DNA from: JBEGTT01 sp041179245
GTDB taxonomy: Bacteria > Pseudomonadota > Gammaproteobacteria > Burkholderiales > Rhodocyclaceae
Direction of reading: 5' to 3'
DNA: 15,794 nucleotides
NCBI GenBank assembly: GCA_041179245.1
Contig: JBEGTT010000006.1
Location: forward strand, 1 to 15,794
Position 1 is the stretch's first letter. The number at the start of each line of letters is the position of its first letter. Shown here one piece after another: positions 1 to 8,257 of the stretch. The position numbers and the translations under genes were made by a program. Under the pieces are notes generated by a model. It was given only the letters and a program-made list of their open reading frames with translations. It made no database searches and was not told the DNA's origin.

Positions 1-308
1 GGTGAAGGAATCGACTGGATGATGCGGAATAGACCTTCGGTGTTGGCACAGTCAGTCACCCGTTGCTTCCCATCAGGAGCTACCAGCTTCAACCCGTGAC
101 AAAACGTCACGACTTCACTACTTTCTGCAATCAGCCGCTGTTTAAGCTTTCGCCAATAGGCTCCCGCATCAGGGCTGTCGGTCAAAGCACCACAAACATC
201 TACAACAGAAAACCACCACTCGTTGTTGTGCCAAGTACGACGAATCGATTTTTCCTGGAAGATAGCGATTCGATTTGCTGAAGCTGGTAACTGTTGGCTT
301 TTGCTCAT
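1..308 (-). CDS. Bro-N domain protein, 3' end outside window (partial)
   Basis: I translated this frame directly; it is open from an ATG at 308-306 to the left edge, giving about 102 residues with no stop. The protein starts MSKSQQLPASANRIAIFQ and contains IRRTWHNNEWWFSVVDVCGAL, then YWRKLKQRL, LKLVAPDGKQRVTDCANTEG and RIIQSIPSP. This is the usual pattern of the Bro-N domain found in phage antirepressors and Bro-type proteins: a W-F-SVVDV strand, a YW-LK-RL helix, a DG-TD-A-TEG segment and an IQSIPSPKAE-like end. The ATG overlaps the res stop codon by 4 nt (ATGA), so it is very probably the last or next gene of the same operon. Bro-N domains bind DNA. Its role here is unknown; it could be a regulator or an accessory nucleic-acid binder. 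The C-terminal part is not in the window. Confidence 0.85.
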   Translation of the reverse strand, partial: MSKSQQLPASANRIAIFQEKSIRRTWHNNEWWFSVVDVCGALTDSPDAGAYWRKLKQRLIAESSEVVTFCHGLKLVAPDGKQRVTDCANTEGLFRIIQSIPS

Positions 309-3049
309 TGCAATGAACCAATGTAAGCAGGAAGTACCTCAAACCGCAAGTAGTCAGATAGCCGCTTCGATTCTGATACCTCGTCGTGTGGCACTAGCAG
401 GTACTTCCACGGCTTAGCGCCAACAGTCAGCGTGTGATCCGAAGCATGTTTGCACCAGCGGGCCGCTGCTGCAGCTTTAGCTTGCACCTCTTGCGTATCG
501 ATGTCAGCCCTAGCCTTGGTCTCGACCATCAATATCATTGAATCAGCCTCGACCACAAAATCCGGGATGTACTCTGGCTGCTCACTGCCCAGCTTGTAGT
601 AAATCTGGAACTGGCCCTTGGCGGGCTTGAACCACTTTAAAGAATCCCGCTCAAGGATGACCGCGAAACGGCGCTCGGTGTCAGAGTCAAACTTCTGCAA
701 TGGATAAAGGCAGCGGGTAAAGCCACCAAACAGCATCTGCTTGATCCGGCCCAACTCAGTCACGGTTTCCCGGTAGTGGTGAGCCGTCTGCCCAGCCGTG
801 GCCGTGTAGTTACAGGCTTTCAGTTCCGTGAAGCCCCGGCTAACCTGCACTTCATACTCGGTGGCATCTTCCCAGAAATGCGCCATCATCTCGGCCCGAA
901 TCAGCCGAGCTAATTCAGTACCGTAGGTGTCGAAAACCTCGTGCAATTCATTCTCTGAATAGTTCTGTGCTTGGTAGTGAGCGACAGCCTGACCTGCCAA
1001 GTCATACAGCAGTTCAGCCTGCGTGAAATAGTCGATGTCATCGAAATCGATCAATTTCTTGACGATGTAGTCTTCGAAGCGCTGCTCACGAATGCCCGCT
1101 TCACGGCTCAAGGTAAACTGAGCGTTGGTACGTAGTTCCTGCCCCACGATCTCTCGTTGCCCCGGCTGGAAATTGGGCAGCGCGCCCAGCTTGAATGGGT
1201 GGAATCCCGTGGTGACTTCCCCCGTGGGCACGACGGCTATGCGGGGAATATCGATGGTTTGCTGAACAACCACCGCCGTGGTTTTTGCCACAACGGCTGA
1301 CAAATCCAATGCTGGCGCAGCCTCATCTACGCCAGCTAGTAGACTCCCTTGAGCAGGTTTCAGACGCTCTGTTACCTCAGCCAAAATTGCCGACTGCACT
1401 TCGGGATTGAGCAGTGCGCTGCTGGTGGGCACCAGATCACGCCTGACTTCATACTTGCCAATCACTTCCATCACCACGTAAGCCGCCTGTCGTTCCGCTT
1501 CCGTGGTGAAGACGGGTGTGTATGCTGGGGCTGCTGGAACCGTACCGACATCCGTCGCAGCATCTCCCACCGCAGGCGCATTCGTCAGCCCCAGACGTGT
1601 CATCGCACCCGAACCGACCTGGACACTGATTTTTTTATCGTCAGCACTTGGCGCATCAAGGATGACTTGCTTTAGACGGATGGGTGAATCGCCTCGGTTC
1701 GCCTCATCAATAATCTCCTGAAATTTGTCGTGTGCAACGATGTTCAGACGATCGACCGCCGCCACGCCAGTACGTTTGCCATAAGGCAGACGCAAGCCAC
1801 GCCCGATGCTTTGCTCAATCAGCGTGCGAGCATTGGCCGCGCGCAGTGGCACGATGGTGTAGAGGTTGGTCACATCCCAGCCTTCTTTGAGCATGTTGAC
1901 GTGAATCACAATCTCGGTAGGCGAATCCGCACTTTCCACCGCTAGGAGCTTGGTAATCATTTCCTCTTCTTCCGCGCCGGTGCGGCTGGAATCGACCTGA
2001 ATCACCTTGTCCGCATAGCGACCACCGTGGAAGATGGCAGATTCGATGAACGTTTTGAGCTGAGAAGCATGGGTGGTATCCCGCGCAATCACCAGCATGA
2101 ACGGCTTCACGACTTTGACGCCGTTCTCACGGGCATAGGTCAGCAGCTCAACCTTGGTGGTTTCGTGCAAGCGTACGCCGTCTTCCAACTTGATTTTTTC
2201 AACGTCCTCGGATGAATGCGCCTTGGCGTCGAAGTTGCGTTGCGTCACGGCAGCGGGCTCTTTGACAAACCCATCTTCCATCGCTCGTGCCAAGGGGTAA
2301 TCCATCACCACATTCTTGAACGGCACTGGCCCACGCGTCGATTCAACAAAGGGCGTTGCAGTGACTTCAAGGCCGAATAGCGGCTTTAACTCATTGATCG
2401 AACGCACCCCAGCACTCGCTCGGTAGCGGTGCGATTCATCCATCAGCAATACCAGATCAGGCAGGTTTGCCAAGTAATTGAAATAGCTATCGCCCAAGAC
2501 TTCTTTCATCCGCTTGATGCGCGGCTCTTTGCCCCCGCGCACCTCGGAATTGATCTTGGAAATATTGAAAATATTGACGCGAATCTCACCAAACAACTCA
2601 CCGCCCGTGATGTTTTGCTGGTCGTAGTTGTCCCCCGTAATGATGCGTGGGGCGTTAATTGCCAACTCGCCAATCCCTTTGAAGACGTATTTCGGCGTGT
2701 TCGGTGTGAAGTCCGCAATCAACTTGTTGTAGATCGTCAGATTCGGGGCCAGCACGAAAAAATTGTTGATGCCATGCGCCAAATGGAGATAGGCGATAAA
2801 TGCGCCCATCAAGCGGGTCTTGCCAACCCCCGTGGCGAGCGAAAAACACAGCGAAGGAAATTCGCGCTCAAAATCTTCCAGCGTGGGGAATTCTGCCTTT
2901 AAGGTAGAAAGAATGGCGGACAGGTCTTGCTCGTGGCCCAGTAATTCTGGGGCCGCTTCCAACGCACACACCAACTTTGCCAGTGATTCGGCCTGTGGCG
3001 GGCGTAACGACAAGCGACCCGTAACGTGGTTTTGGACGCGCGTGCTCAT
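305..3049 (-). CDS. res: Type III-like restriction subunit Res: SF2 helicase with C-terminal PD-(D/E)XK nuclease
   Basis: This 914-residue protein has the SF2 helicase motifs in order: Walker A TGVGKT (residues 73-78), DESH (204-207), TATP (230-233), KEGWDV (388-393) and motif VI QSIGRGLR (413-420). Near the C-terminus, IPDFVVEADSMILMVETKA supplies a PD-(D/E)XK nuclease triad at D830, E843 and K845. This two-part layout is that of type III Res subunits, which translocate on or switch along DNA using ATP and cut it when a partner Mod has bound unmethylated sites. The length fits the family. Its ATG at 3049 shares one base with the stop of the RhuM-family gene (TAATG), and its own stop overlaps the Bro-N start (ATGA). 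Mod lies one gene upstream, so Mod and Res are probably co-translated subunits of one enzyme. All catalytic motifs look intact. The recognition sequence cannot be read from the sequence. Confidence 0.93.
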   Translation of the reverse strand: MSTRVQNHVTGRLSLRPPQAESLAKLVCALEAAPELLGHEQDLSAILSTLKAEFPTLEDFEREFPSLCFSLATGVGKTRLMGAFIAYLHLAHGINNFFVLAPNLTIYNKLIADFTPNTPKYVFKGIGELAINAPRIITGDNYDQQNITGGELFGEIRVNIFNISKINSEVRGGKEPRIKRMKEVLGDSYFNYLANLPDLVLLMDESHRYRASAGVRSINELKPLFGLEVTATPFVESTRGPVPFKNVVMDYPLARAMEDGFVKEPAAVTQRNFDAKAHSSEDVEKIKLEDGVRLHETTKVELLTYARENGVKVVKPFMLVIARDTTHASQLKTFIESAIFHGGRYADKVIQVDSSRTGAEEEEMITKLLAVESADSPTEIVIHVNMLKEGWDVTNLYTIVPLRAANARTLIEQSIGRGLRLPYGKRTGVAAVDRLNIVAHDKFQEIIDEANRGDSPIRLKQVILDAPSADDKKISVQVGSGAMTRLGLTNAPAVGDAATDVGTVPAAPAYTPVFTTEAERQAAYVVMEVIGKYEVRRDLVPTSSALLNPEVQSAILAEVTERLKPAQGSLLAGVDEAAPALDLSAVVAKTTAVVVQQTIDIPRIAVVPTGEVTTGFHPFKLGALPNFQPGQREIVGQELRTNAQFTLSREAGIREQRFEDYIVKKLIDFDDIDYFTQAELLYDLAGQAVAHYQAQNYSENELHEVFDTYGTELARLIRAEMMAHFWEDATEYEVQVSRGFTELKACNYTATAGQTAHHYRETVTELGRIKQMLFGGFTRCLYPLQKFDSDTERRFAVILERDSLKWFKPAKGQFQIYYKLGSEQPEYIPDFVVEADSMILMVETKARADIDTQEVQAKAAAAARWCKHASDHTLTVGAKPWKYLLVPHDEVSESKRLSDYLRFEVLPAYIGSLQ

Positions 3050-4116
3050 TATTTATCTTCCATTTTTGGCATGGTGCGGCTTGGCGGTTTTCTTCCGCTG
3101 ATTTTCTGAATTGGTTGAACGATCAGTTGCTCAAAATCCCGTTCAGCCGCACTGGGCAAATGAGCCAAACCTTGCTGATAGCGCACAAACTCTGCTTCAG
3201 CTTTCGCCTTGGCAAGTTCTGCCGACACCTTGCCCGCATGAGTCAGCACCTCTTGCTCCGTCATCTGCAAAAAGCCATCCAAGCGGCTAACCCAATCGCG
3301 CATGGTCATGGGTTTACGAGCCTTAGCCTGTATTTCTGCGACTTCGATATAAGCCATTACCATGCGGTTAAGTGCATCCAACTCATCCGAAGTCAGAAAG
3401 TTCTTCGCCACGCTAACATCCGCCTTGTGGATCGGTAAGCCCTTGGCTTGGCCCGGCCAGTTAGTTGCCCCGACGTTTGGCAGCGCTGCATCCACGCGCA
3501 AACTGACCAATTCACTGGCGGTGTGACCATGCGCAGCCCAGTGCATTTTGTTTTGCACTGTCGCAAAAAACGCCCGTGCTGTTTCGGTGTTAGCGGTGTA
3601 ATCAATGCTGGTAGAAAAAATATCGAGAACCTTGCGCCAGAACTCTTTTTCCGATGACCGTATATCGCGGATGCGTTCCAGCAAGCGCTCAAAATAAGCC
3701 GAATCTTCTCCCGTCTTGAACCGCGCATCATCCAGCGCAACGCCCTCAACCAAATAGCTTTTCAGTAAATCGGTGGCCCAACGGCGGAATTGTGTGCCAC
3801 GGTGCGAACGCACGCGGTAACCCACCTGTAGCACGGCTTCTAGACTGTAGTGGTCAGTCAACCTTTCTACTGTTCTTGCGCCTTCCGGGGCAACTATTCG
3901 GAATTTCCGAATAGTTCGTTCTGCTACTAGCTCGCCATCGCCATAAAGCGTTCGCAAGTGACCGTTAATCGTGGAAACCGCTACTTGATACAACTCAGCC
4001 AACTGTTTTTGGGTAAGCCACAAAGTGCCATCAGTCAGTCGAATCTGAACCCGAGTCTGTGCATCTTCTGTCTGGTAAAGCAGGAATTCACCCTGCGACA
4101 TTGGCACCGGGCTCAT
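3049..4116 (-). CDS. rhuM: RhuM-family protein in R-M operon
   Basis: The 355-residue protein matches the RhuM family (named after a Salmonella pathogenicity-island protein, function unproven). Residues 33-56 (WLTQKQLAELYQVAVSTINGH) form a helix-turn-helix-like segment. The diagnostic RhuM stretch follows: RTIRKFRIV (68-76), DHYSLEAVLQVGYRV (88-102), then S-RGTQFRRWA (104-114). The remainder is mainly helical and includes LPIHKADVSVAKNFL and a C-terminal Ala/Glu-rich segment. There is no membrane segment and no nuclease motif that I can see. Its ATG overlaps the mod stop by 4 nt (ATGA) and its stop shares a base with the res start. It therefore separates the two restriction subunits without a gap. 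RhuM genes are often found within type I and type III R-M loci; a DNA-binding accessory or regulatory role is inference only. A long inverted repeat lies inside the gene (see 3892-3916). Confidence 0.9.
   Translation of the reverse strand: MSPVPMSQGEFLLYQTEDAQTRVQIRLTDGTLWLTQKQLAELYQVAVSTINGHLRTLYGDGELVAERTIRKFRIVAPEGARTVERLTDHYSLEAVLQVGYRVRSHRGTQFRRWATDLLKSYLVEGVALDDARFKTGEDSAYFERLLERIRDIRSSEKEFWRKVLDIFSTSIDYTANTETARAFFATVQNKMHWAAHGHTASELVSLRVDAALPNVGATNWPGQAKGLPIHKADVSVAKNFLTSDELDALNRMVMAYIEVAEIQAKARKPMTMRDWVSRLDGFLQMTEQEVLTHAGKVSAELAKAKAEAEFVRYQQGLAHLPSAAERDFEQLIVQPIQKISGRKPPSRTMPKMEDK
3892..3916. repeat. 25-nt inverted repeat inside the RhuM-family gene
   Basis: The plus strand reads AACTATTCGGAA, one T, then the exact reverse complement TTCCGAATAGTT. 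This makes two perfect 12-nt arms around a single base. It encodes part of the conserved TIRKFRIV segment of the RhuM-family protein, so coding constraint explains some of the bases but not the full symmetry. It could be a protein-binding site or an mRNA hairpin early in the gene. No T run follows on either strand, so a terminator is unlikely. Confidence 0.75.
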
Positions 4117-5876
4117 GCCTCATCCTCCTCAAATAGCCCGCCTTGATTCTGATTGACTGAGGCGGCTTTCTTGTTCTTCAATATTTTTGCAGTGCTGGTT
4201 ACCGGTGCGGGCTCCTCGATCTGCGCCATCGGCAAATTGGCAACGTTGAGGCTGTAGTCGTCATGGCCCCATTCGCAGCGGGCCAACACCATCTTGGGGA
4301 TTTTCTTCAGCGTCAGGTTTGGCCAGCGTTGCGATGCCTTCGCTGCCGTCACGCCGTGGAAAGCCGCGCAGCACACCAGCAGGCTTTGGTCGCTGCCGAC
4401 TTCATCCGACAAGGCTTGCAGTTGTTCGGCGGACAGATTCTGGGTGGTGACATAAATGAAGTCGCGTTCGCTGGAATGTCCGTGCTGCCACCATTGCACC
4501 TCCGATGGTGCGTAGGAGAAGCCTTCCAGCTTAGCCAACGCTTCTGCCAACTGGGTTGCGTTGTATTCAGGGTTGATAACGGGATTACCCCAGCGGTCAT
4601 TAACGATCAGGCTGGGTGCAAGGCTGTAGTAACGGAAACCGCCACCGCCTTGCCAATTGACGGCTTTGGAAATCCCGCCTTGGTCTTCGCCGTCGATGAC
4701 TTTTTGCAAACGCGGGATGACGTGCGTATGACAGTGTTCGCCCAGCTCAATCATGATCCAGCGGCGACCCATTTTGTGGGCCACTGCGCCGGTAGTGCCG
4801 GAACCGGCGAAAGAGTCGAGAACGAGATCGCCGGGGTTGGTGGCAAGCTCAAGAACTCGTCCAATCAACCGTTCTGGCTTTGGCGTTGAAAAAGGGTCAT
4901 CAGGATTGAATGCCTTTAGTTCTTGCGCCGCTGTGCGGTTCTCACCAACTTCCGAGTAATGCCATGTTGTCATGGCAACAACTCCGTCGTCTTCGATCTC
5001 CGACAAGAACCGCTTGATTGTTGGTTTGCTGCTTCCATCTTTCCCAAAATGGACGCGATGGTCTGCTAGTAGTCTTTCATATGATGAACGCACATAGGCC
5101 CAAGCTCGGCCTTTTGCGGGCAATACTGTACGACCGGAAGGCGTTTCAATGGAGTAGATGTTGTCACTTTCGCCGGTCTTTGCGTACTGCTTTCCGCGCT
5201 GCCCCGATGCCAAGCTCAACGTAAAGTCACCAGGAAACCAAGGCCCTCGACCGAACAATTTACCCTCTGCATCAACGCCATCAAAATCGTCAGAATGTTT
5301 ATAGATTGAATTCTGTTTTTCACTTCTACCCAGCTTTCGCGGTCGGAAGATGCTTTTATTTTTTGCGAAGACGAGCACGTGGTCATGGCTGTCAGAAAGC
5401 CAAGTGGCGTTGGCTTGCGGCGATGACTTTTTCTGCCAAACAACATTTGAGACAAAGTTCGCCCGCCCGAAGATTTCGTCGCACAACACTTTGAGGTAAT
5501 GCGCTTCGTTGTCGTCGATGGTGATCCACAACGAACCATCGTCTGACAGCAAGCGCCGGATGATTTCCAGCCGATCCCGCATCAGCCCCAGCCAGATCGA
5601 ATGTTCCAGCCCATCGTCGTAATGGGTAAAAGCACTGCCGGTGTTGTAGGGCGGATCGATAAACACGCATTTCACCTTGCCGGTGAATTCCTGTTCGAGA
5701 GCCTTCAGTGCCAACAGGTTGTCACCAAAGATCAGGCGATTATCAAAGAGGTCGTTACCCGAAACGCGCTGCTTGGCGTGGTAGGACTTTTCTTGGTCTT
5801 CAAGCAGGATGCGCGGCTCAAGCTTGGGGCGCTTTTCCTTGCCGATCCAGGTGAGTTCTAGTTTTTGTTTGCTCAT
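4113..5876 (-). CDS. mod: Type III-like site-specific DNA adenine methyltransferase Mod
   Basis: This 587-residue N6-adenine (or N4-cytosine) methyltransferase uses S-adenosylmethionine. Motif IV, DPPYNTG (residues 74-80), precedes the cofactor-binding motif I, FAGSGTTG (356-363). That order is the beta class, typical of type III Mod subunits, and DPPY usually means adenine is methylated. The segment between them, roughly residues 150-320, should hold the target-recognition domain. In type III enzymes Mod also provides sequence recognition for Res. The ATG at 5876 overlaps the kwaB stop (ATGA), and the stop overlaps the RhuM-family start (ATGA). A deleted second copy of its 5' end lies at 8287-8448, where the first 37 codons are clearly homologous. 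The gene here appears intact. Recognition site unknown. Confidence 0.94.
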   Translation of the reverse strand: MSKQKLELTWIGKEKRPKLEPRILLEDQEKSYHAKQRVSGNDLFDNRLIFGDNLLALKALEQEFTGKVKCVFIDPPYNTGSAFTHYDDGLEHSIWLGLMRDRLEIIRRLLSDDGSLWITIDDNEAHYLKVLCDEIFGRANFVSNVVWQKKSSPQANATWLSDSHDHVLVFAKNKSIFRPRKLGRSEKQNSIYKHSDDFDGVDAEGKLFGRGPWFPGDFTLSLASGQRGKQYAKTGESDNIYSIETPSGRTVLPAKGRAWAYVRSSYERLLADHRVHFGKDGSSKPTIKRFLSEIEDDGVVAMTTWHYSEVGENRTAAQELKAFNPDDPFSTPKPERLIGRVLELATNPGDLVLDSFAGSGTTGAVAHKMGRRWIMIELGEHCHTHVIPRLQKVIDGEDQGGISKAVNWQGGGGFRYYSLAPSLIVNDRWGNPVINPEYNATQLAEALAKLEGFSYAPSEVQWWQHGHSSERDFIYVTTQNLSAEQLQALSDEVGSDQSLLVCCAAFHGVTAAKASQRWPNLTLKKIPKMVLARCEWGHDDYSLNVANLPMAQIEEPAPVTSTAKILKNKKAASVNQNQGGLFEEDEA

Positions 5877-6835
5877 GATGCTGATGCAGAAGCTTTGCCA
5901 GCATTGACATGCGTCTTGACGGAGGCATCGAATACCTCCCCATTGATAAGAGAATGCAGGCGTTCATTATTGAGTAACTTTAGCAGCAGTTCTATCGTTT
6001 CTTCCTCAACGAGAATCTCCCCGTCCACCACCTTCAATTCCCAACCCTCCTCCTTGCTGACTTGGATCATTTTCTTGATGTAATCATCCTGCTTGTAGTA
6101 GCCCGATTTCAGGATGGATGCCATTTTTCTTAGGCGGTGCAGGTTATCGCCGACATACTTCTCAATTAGACCAACATTCTGAAAGATTTTGCTCTCGGCG
6201 AAATCCTTGATGACTTCCGCAGCCTTGGCTTTCATGCCCTCGCGGAAATTCATGGAGCTTTCAAATTCTTTCTTATTGGCAATGAGTATGGTTCCTTCGT
6301 GTACAAAGAAATCGAAGCGCGGGGCAATCATGAAAATATCCTTGTCTTCGATATCAACGAGTTTTTGCTCGAAAAAGAAAGTTGCCTGCCGCGCCTTGAC
6401 CTTCTTTGGCTGCGTAGCAGTACTGATTTTTCGCCAAGCAAATAGTCGATCATTACCGTTCTCGAACAGCACAACGTATGCCCATGAATTAAGTAACTCA
6501 TCGTATTGGGTGACGTGACCGTTGTTGAAACCATCGTTAATGGCTTTCTCGACCTTGGGGAAGTCGGTAGTGTCCGCAGCAATGGTAAACAGCGTGTCGT
6601 CTCCGTCGGCATTGCTAAAGGCATACTCAGCCAGATGAAAATCCCGGCTTTGAAGCTGCTGCTTGAGATAGCCGCGCAAACGGTTCTGCAACTTCTTGTC
6701 GGTATTTACCCTCAGCACCGAATACCGCGCTGTGTGCTTTTCGATCCTACGTTTTACTAGCCAGAAAGATACTGTCCACTGTTTAAAATCCAGTGCTTTG
6801 ATGGTCGTCATCTGCTTAGTCATTTTATTGATCAT
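5873..6835 (-). CDS. kwaB: Kiwa defence protein KwaB (DUF4868)
   Basis: The protein is about 320 residues if it starts at the ATG at 6835. Other possible starts in frame are TTG at 6841 and ATG at 6823 and 6811, and none has a strong ribosome-binding site. The DUF4868 signature is clear: an IFMIAPRFDFFVHEGTILIA stretch followed by NKKEFESSMNFREG (about residues 157-190), then an Ala/Lys-rich helix. No membrane segment is visible. It directly follows a four-helix membrane protein gene and overlaps its end, which is the kwaA-kwaB pair of the Kiwa anti-phage system. In published work KwaB is the cytosolic, DNA-associated effector acting with membrane KwaA. Its stop overlaps the mod start by 4 nt, so Kiwa is fused into the restriction operon. 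The C-terminus ends in an odd ASASAS run, which may be where the junction with mod was formed. Confidence 0.88.
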   Translation of the reverse strand: MINKMTKQMTTIKALDFKQWTVSFWLVKRRIEKHTARYSVLRVNTDKKLQNRLRGYLKQQLQSRDFHLAEYAFSNADGDDTLFTIAADTTDFPKVEKAINDGFNNGHVTQYDELLNSWAYVVLFENGNDRLFAWRKISTATQPKKVKARQATFFFEQKLVDIEDKDIFMIAPRFDFFVHEGTILIANKKEFESSMNFREGMKAKAAEVIKDFAESKIFQNVGLIEKYVGDNLHRLRKMASILKSGYYKQDDYIKKMIQVSKEEGWELKVVDGEILVEEETIELLLKLLNNERLHSLINGEVFDASVKTHVNAGKASASAS

Positions 6836-7418
6836 CGCCAATTTCTTTTTCCCCTAGATCGTCTTGTTTTGCCGCCACATAAAGATAGTGCGACAGCCGC
6901 TCCATCTGACACGAATCACCAACTGACAGAGGATGCCGTGTCACCACCATTGCTTGAATTTCCTGCTGACCACGCTTAAAAGTGCAGTCGATCAACATAT
7001 AGCCAGCAAGGGCCAAAATCGGGTTTACGAATACTGTCTGAGTGCGATAAGCCATGACAAAAAGAATGGAGAGAAACAGGGATAGACTGACAAAAATTTG
7101 CCAATCGCCCAACTCTATCTTTGTGAAAGACAGCATGTAGGGAATTGTGTAGCCAAACATATCACCAGATTTATTGGCAGCTTTTGTTACGGTAACAGTA
7201 AGCCCACTTTCAACTTCATTAACCGAACGCAGCACGGCCCAACTGCTGAAAACGGCAACACACAGAAGAATTCCGCTGACACAAGGATTTCTAGGCAACC
7301 AAGAAAGATTTACAGGGTCGTAATCCTTGACGATAAGAATTAACAGCAAGGGTGCGTAGGCACTAAAAAACAATACCAGCGATGCCCAAGGACGCAGCCT
7401 TAAAGAAGGATCGATCAT
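6825..7418 (-). CDS. kwaA: Kiwa defence membrane protein KwaA
   Basis: The protein is 197 residues with four hydrophobic segments at about 12-30, 46-64, 105-124 and 128-145, followed by a soluble, charged C-terminal tail of about 50 residues. There is no signal peptide. The size, the four-helix topology and the position immediately before a DUF4868 gene identify it as KwaA of Kiwa. KwaA is the membrane component thought to sense infection at the inner membrane. Sequence alone would only say 'small membrane protein'; the call relies on the pairing with kwaB. The ATG at 7418 overlaps the stop of the KilA-N gene by 4 nt (ATGA), and its end overlaps the kwaB start region, so translation is probably coupled through all three. 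Confidence 0.85.
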   Translation of the reverse strand: MIDPSLRLRPWASLVLFFSAYAPLLLILIVKDYDPVNLSWLPRNPCVSGILLCVAVFSSWAVLRSVNEVESGLTVTVTKAANKSGDMFGYTIPYMLSFTKIELGDWQIFVSLSLFLSILFVMAYRTQTVFVNPILALAGYMLIDCTFKRGQQEIQAMVVTRHPLSVGDSCQMERLSHYLYVAAKQDDLGEKEIGDDQ

Positions 7419-8257
7419 TTTTCAATCCTTTTGAAAGAGCCGGAATCGCCCAACTGTTTGAGGGAAGTCATACCCACCAGCGAACGCATCTGTGTAATGG
7501 CAATGGCGTTCAACTGTGCCAGCCGTTCAGGTGCCGCCAAGCCTTGGTGAATCAGTACGGCGTTGATGCTTTCCAAATTAGACAACACCACCAGTTGCTC
7601 CAGCGTAGCGGAGTCACGCATGTTGCCTCTCTGGTCAGCATTGGACTGCCGCCACTGTGCTGCCGAAATGCCGAATAAGGCGACGTTGAGCAGATCCGCT
7701 TCGCTGGCGTAGATAGTGCAGGTTTGCGTCGGCGTCAGACGCGGCGGGATCAGTCTCTCTTTGATCGCATCGGTGTGGATTTTGTAGTTGACCTTGGATA
7801 GTGTGCGCTGGAAATTCCATTCCAGCGAGTTGGCGCGGGACTCTTCATCCTTGAGGCGCTGGAATTCTTTGATGAGATAGAGCTTGAACTCTGGGCTGAT
7901 CCACATCCCGAATTCAAAGGCAATGTCGCGGTGGGCGTAAGTACCACCATAGCGTCCAGCCTTGGCTTGTAGCCCTATAGCACTGGTTTTTTCAACCCAT
8001 TCCTTAACACTCAGCTTGTAACTGTTCAGTCCTGCCTGACTTTTAATTATGGCGAATTCGCCGGAATTAAAAGCTGGGTTAAAGATTGATTCCCAGATAC
8101 CGAGGAACTCGATGGTATTCCTGTTGCGTAACCAGTCAGAAATGAAGAAATCACCGTCTTTGGCTTTGAGCATATCGGTCAGGCAAATGTAGTCCTGCCC
8201 CTGCCATGTCGTCACAGTGACTTCAGTCTCCTTGACGGTAATAACACGGTTTTTCAT
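7415..8257 (-). CDS. KilA-N domain protein
   Basis: The preferred ATG at 8257 gives 280 residues. It is preceded by GGGA seven bases upstream, whereas an upstream GTG at 8269 has less support. Residues about 20-140 match the KilA-N domain: DYICLTDMLKAKDGDFFISDWL, then NTIEFLGIWE, then KSQAGLNSYKLSVKEWV, then GRYGGTYAHRDIAFEFGMWI and SPEFKLYLIKEFQRLKDEE. KilA-N is a DNA-binding fold common in phages and large viruses and also seen in R-M operons. The C-terminal half (about 150-280) is helical and unassigned. Its ATG overlaps the stop of the scar reading frame, and its own stop overlaps kwaA, making it the first gene of the gap-free polycistron. Function is unknown; regulation of, or DNA targeting by, the neighbouring systems is a guess. 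Confidence 0.88.
   Translation of the reverse strand: MKNRVITVKETEVTVTTWQGQDYICLTDMLKAKDGDFFISDWLRNRNTIEFLGIWESIFNPAFNSGEFAIIKSQAGLNSYKLSVKEWVEKTSAIGLQAKAGRYGGTYAHRDIAFEFGMWISPEFKLYLIKEFQRLKDEESRANSLEWNFQRTLSKVNYKIHTDAIKERLIPPRLTPTQTCTIYASEADLLNVALFGISAAQWRQSNADQRGNMRDSATLEQLVVLSNLESINAVLIHQGLAAPERLAQLNAIAITQMRSLVGMTSLKQLGDSGSFKRIEK

Noticed and set aside
2429..2902. A 157-codon plus-strand open frame
   Set aside because: It is antisense to the motif-bearing helicase part of res and has no recognisable family pattern.
4263..4889. A 208-codon plus-strand open frame
   Set aside because: It lies wholly inside the clear mod gene on the other strand, shows no recognisable domain and has no supporting ribosome-binding context.
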